From: Candidatus Aminicenantota bacterium
Lineage (GTDB): Bacteria; Acidobacteriota; Aminicenantia; UBA2199
Assembly (NCBI GenBank): GCA_030639705.1
Contig: DAOWKX010000138.1
Location: 1-7,220 of the forward strand
DNA length: 7,220 nt
Direction: 5' to 3'
The position numbers were made by a program, and so were the translations under genes. This document shows, one piece after another, positions 6,038 through 7,220 of this stretch. The notes below the pieces were generated by a model. The model was not told the origin of the DNA and did no database searches. It worked only from the letters and a program-made list of their open reading frames with translations. Within the stretch, counting starts at the first letter, position 1. Each line of letters opens with the position of its first letter.

Positions 6038-7044
6038 AAAGAATAATCCTCGTATCACTGGTTATTTTTTTAATAATCGCTTTGATTCTGGGAGTTGACA
6101 TAAATAAAAAAGTATTCAAACCCTATAAAGGCTATGAAAAACCAGTCACCATCCAGATAGAACAGGGTTCTTCGGTTTCCTCTATTGCCAAACACCTCTT
6201 CAAAAAAAAAATAATCGCCAGTTATACCTATTTTACCATTTACTATAGACTATTTTTTTCTTCCCTTCCATTAAAAACCGGTGAATATAAATTTGAAAAG
6301 GCACTGACCATGAAACAGGTGATCACAAAACTGAATACCGGAAAGGTTTTGCTCTATAAGAGAACCATTAAAGAAGGAATGACAATAGCTGAAACCGCAG
6401 CCTATCTTGAGAATTACCATGACCTGGATAAGGATAGGTTTTTAAAGGCTTGTCAAAACACCCGCCTGATTGATAAGTTCGATTCCAAAGCAAACGATCT
6501 GGAAGGTTATCTATTTCCGGAAACCTACCTGGTACCCAGGGCAACCACTGAAGAACAGATAGTAAACCTGATGATTCAAAAATTCAAAGAGACATTTTCA
6601 CACTCTCTGTACTGGAGAGCCATGGACCTGAAATTCTCTATGAGAGATGTGATTACCCTGGCTTCCTTAATAGAAAAAGAAACATCATCAAGAGAGGAAC
6701 GATTTCTCATCTCCTCTGTGTTTCACAATCGCCTGAAAATCGGGATGCCTCTTGCCTGTGATCCCACTATTATCTATATTTTAGAAAAAGAGAACCGCTA
6801 TACCGGACGACTGCGCTGGAAGGATCTAAAACTAAAATCCCCATACAATACCAGAATAAACAAAGGATTACCGCCCGGACCTATTTGCAGTCCCGGTTTT
6901 GCCTCTATCGAAGCAGCACTTTACCCCGAAAACACTGAATATCTCTATTTTGTGGCCAAAGATTCAAATACCCACTATTTTTCCAAAACCCTGAGAGAAC
7001 ACAACTGGGCCGTCCGCAAATACATCATCAATAAAGGAATCTAG
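6034..7044 (+). CDS. mltG: Endolytic murein transglycosylase MltG (YceG-like)
   Basis: A 336-residue inner-membrane enzyme that cleaves nascent peptidoglycan strands and so limits glycan chain length. Residues 3-21 form a single N-terminal membrane anchor. Residues about 38-105 are a LysM-like region (VTIQIEQGSSVSSIAKHL). The catalytic YceG domain follows: EGMTIAETAAYL, LEGYLFPETY at 156-165, ITLASLIEKET with catalytic Glu214, a VFHNRL helix, CDPTIIYIL, KSPYNTRINKGLPPGPI, SPGFASIEAAL, and HYFSKTLREHN near the end. AGGGA (6025-6029) lies 4 nt before the ATG, inside ruvX, and the ATGA overlap indicates translational coupling. All conserved blocks are intact and the length is typical. The TAG stop is followed at once by the palindrome that precedes the transposase gene. 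Identification is near certain. Confidence 0.96.
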   Translation: MKRIILVSLVIFLIIALILGVDINKKVFKPYKGYEKPVTIQIEQGSSVSSIAKHLFKKKIIASYTYFTIYYRLFFSSLPLKTGEYKFEKALTMKQVITKLNTGKVLLYKRTIKEGMTIAETAAYLENYHDLDKDRFLKACQNTRLIDKFDSKANDLEGYLFPETYLVPRATTEEQIVNLMIQKFKETFSHSLYWRAMDLKFSMRDVITLASLIEKETSSREERFLISSVFHNRLKIGMPLACDPTIIYILEKENRYTGRLRWKDLKLKSPYNTRINKGLPPGPICSPGFASIEAALYPENTEYLYFVAKDSNTHYFSKTLREHNWAVRKYIINKGI

Positions 7045-7080
7045 GGGTCAAGTCTTTGCTTGACTCATTGTTTGTTTTTT
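7045..7080 (+). repeat. Palindrome between mltG and the RAYT gene; possible transposase recognition hairpin and terminator
   Basis: GGGTCAAG (7045-7052) pairs with CTTGACTC (7059-7066) over 8 positions, one of them G-T, with the loop TCTTTG (7053-7058). A T-rich stretch (7067-7080, ending in six Ts) follows about 8 nt after the stem, so it could also end mltG transcription, though imperfectly. GGGGTCA-type palindromes beside Y1-family transposase genes are, from memory, a frequent pattern, so I read it mainly as the upstream flank of the RAYT unit. It starts directly after the mltG TAG stop codon. Its sequence differs from the palindrome at 5576-5600. Confidence 0.6.
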
Positions 7081-7094
7081 GATATTAAAATGTC

Positions 7095-7220
7095 ATGGCT
7101 AGACCACTGAGAATTAATTATCCCGGCGCATGGTACCATACCATGAACCGGGGGCTCCGCAAGGAAAATATATATAAAATAAAAAATGATTACCTTTCCT
7201 TCCTAAAGCTATTGAAAGAC
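7095..7220 (+). CDS. REP-associated tyrosine transposase (RAYT, Y1_Tnp/IS200-like), N-terminal part
   Basis: The first 42 codons are visible and the gene runs off the window edge. The start MARPLRINYPGAWYHTMNRG matches the highly conserved N-terminus of RAYT-type Y1 transposases (usual form MARPLRIEYPGAxYHVTSRG), followed by a helix ending FLKLLKD. Family members are single-stranded DNA HUH nucleases that bind and cut REP hairpins. The HUH histidines and catalytic tyrosine lie beyond the window, so integrity cannot be judged. No clear Shine-Dalgarno precedes the ATG, consistent with low expression. The palindrome at 7045-7066 lies just upstream. An ATG at 7090 is in another frame and stops after six codons. 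Confidence 0.9.
   Translation, partial: MARPLRINYPGAWYHTMNRGLRKENIYKIKNDYLSFLKLLKD

Noticed and set aside
1..7220. CRISPR array, tRNA, rRNA, toxin-antitoxin or defence cassette
   Set aside because: No spaced direct repeats, tRNA-like folds or recognisable defence proteins were seen on either strand.

Overview
The window is AT-rich bacterial DNA (GC roughly in the mid-30s percent by eye). It carries eight genes, all on the + strand, tightly packed and mostly housekeeping. The proteins are rich in lysine encoded by AAA, which gives several A-runs of 9 to 11 bases. Start sites use Shine-Dalgarno motifs of the GGAGG/AAGAGG type. Two separate lytic transglycosylases, a D-Ala-D-Ala ligase and lipoyl synthase point to a free-living, peptidoglycan-containing bacterium. 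The GAF protein has a C-terminal helical module that I associate from memory with Acidobacteriota, Aminicenantes and related deep-branching phyla. That placement is a weak inference; no marker gene here fixes the taxon.

Layout: (1) 1-420 is the 3' part of lipA (lipoyl synthase). It overlaps by 23 nt a calcineurin-like phosphoesterase (398-1135). (2) After a 60-nt gap with a candidate promoter and a strong ribosome binding site comes a GAF-domain protein of unknown partner (1196-2227). It overlaps by 14 nt a TTG-started, membrane-anchored Slt-type lytic transglycosylase (2214-4304). (3) A 198-nt gap without a recognisable gene leads to ddl (4503-5579). (4) A short gap holding a REP-like palindrome leads to ruvX (5630-6037), which overlaps mltG (6034-7044) by ATGA. 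(5) A second palindrome directly after the mltG stop precedes the 5' end of a REP-associated tyrosine transposase gene (RAYT, Y1/HUH family; 7095 to the window edge).

Functionally, Ddl makes the D-Ala-D-Ala end of the peptidoglycan stem peptide. MltG cuts nascent glycan strands at the membrane, and the Slt-like enzyme cleaves glycan strands of the wall. RuvX (YqgF), a Holliday-junction/RNA-processing nuclease, commonly sits next to mltG. The metallophosphoesterase and GAF protein are candidate signalling or regulatory proteins with no visible substrate.

The least ordinary signal is the REP/RAYT layer. Two palindromes of different sequence lie in the intergenic gaps of the ddl-ruvX-mltG block, each directly behind a TAG stop codon. 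These are the only two TAG stops among the seven complete gene ends. One palindrome follows a GTAG tetranucleotide, as in classical REP elements, and a RAYT gene follows the other. I found no CRISPR array, tRNA, rRNA or clear new multi-gene defence system.
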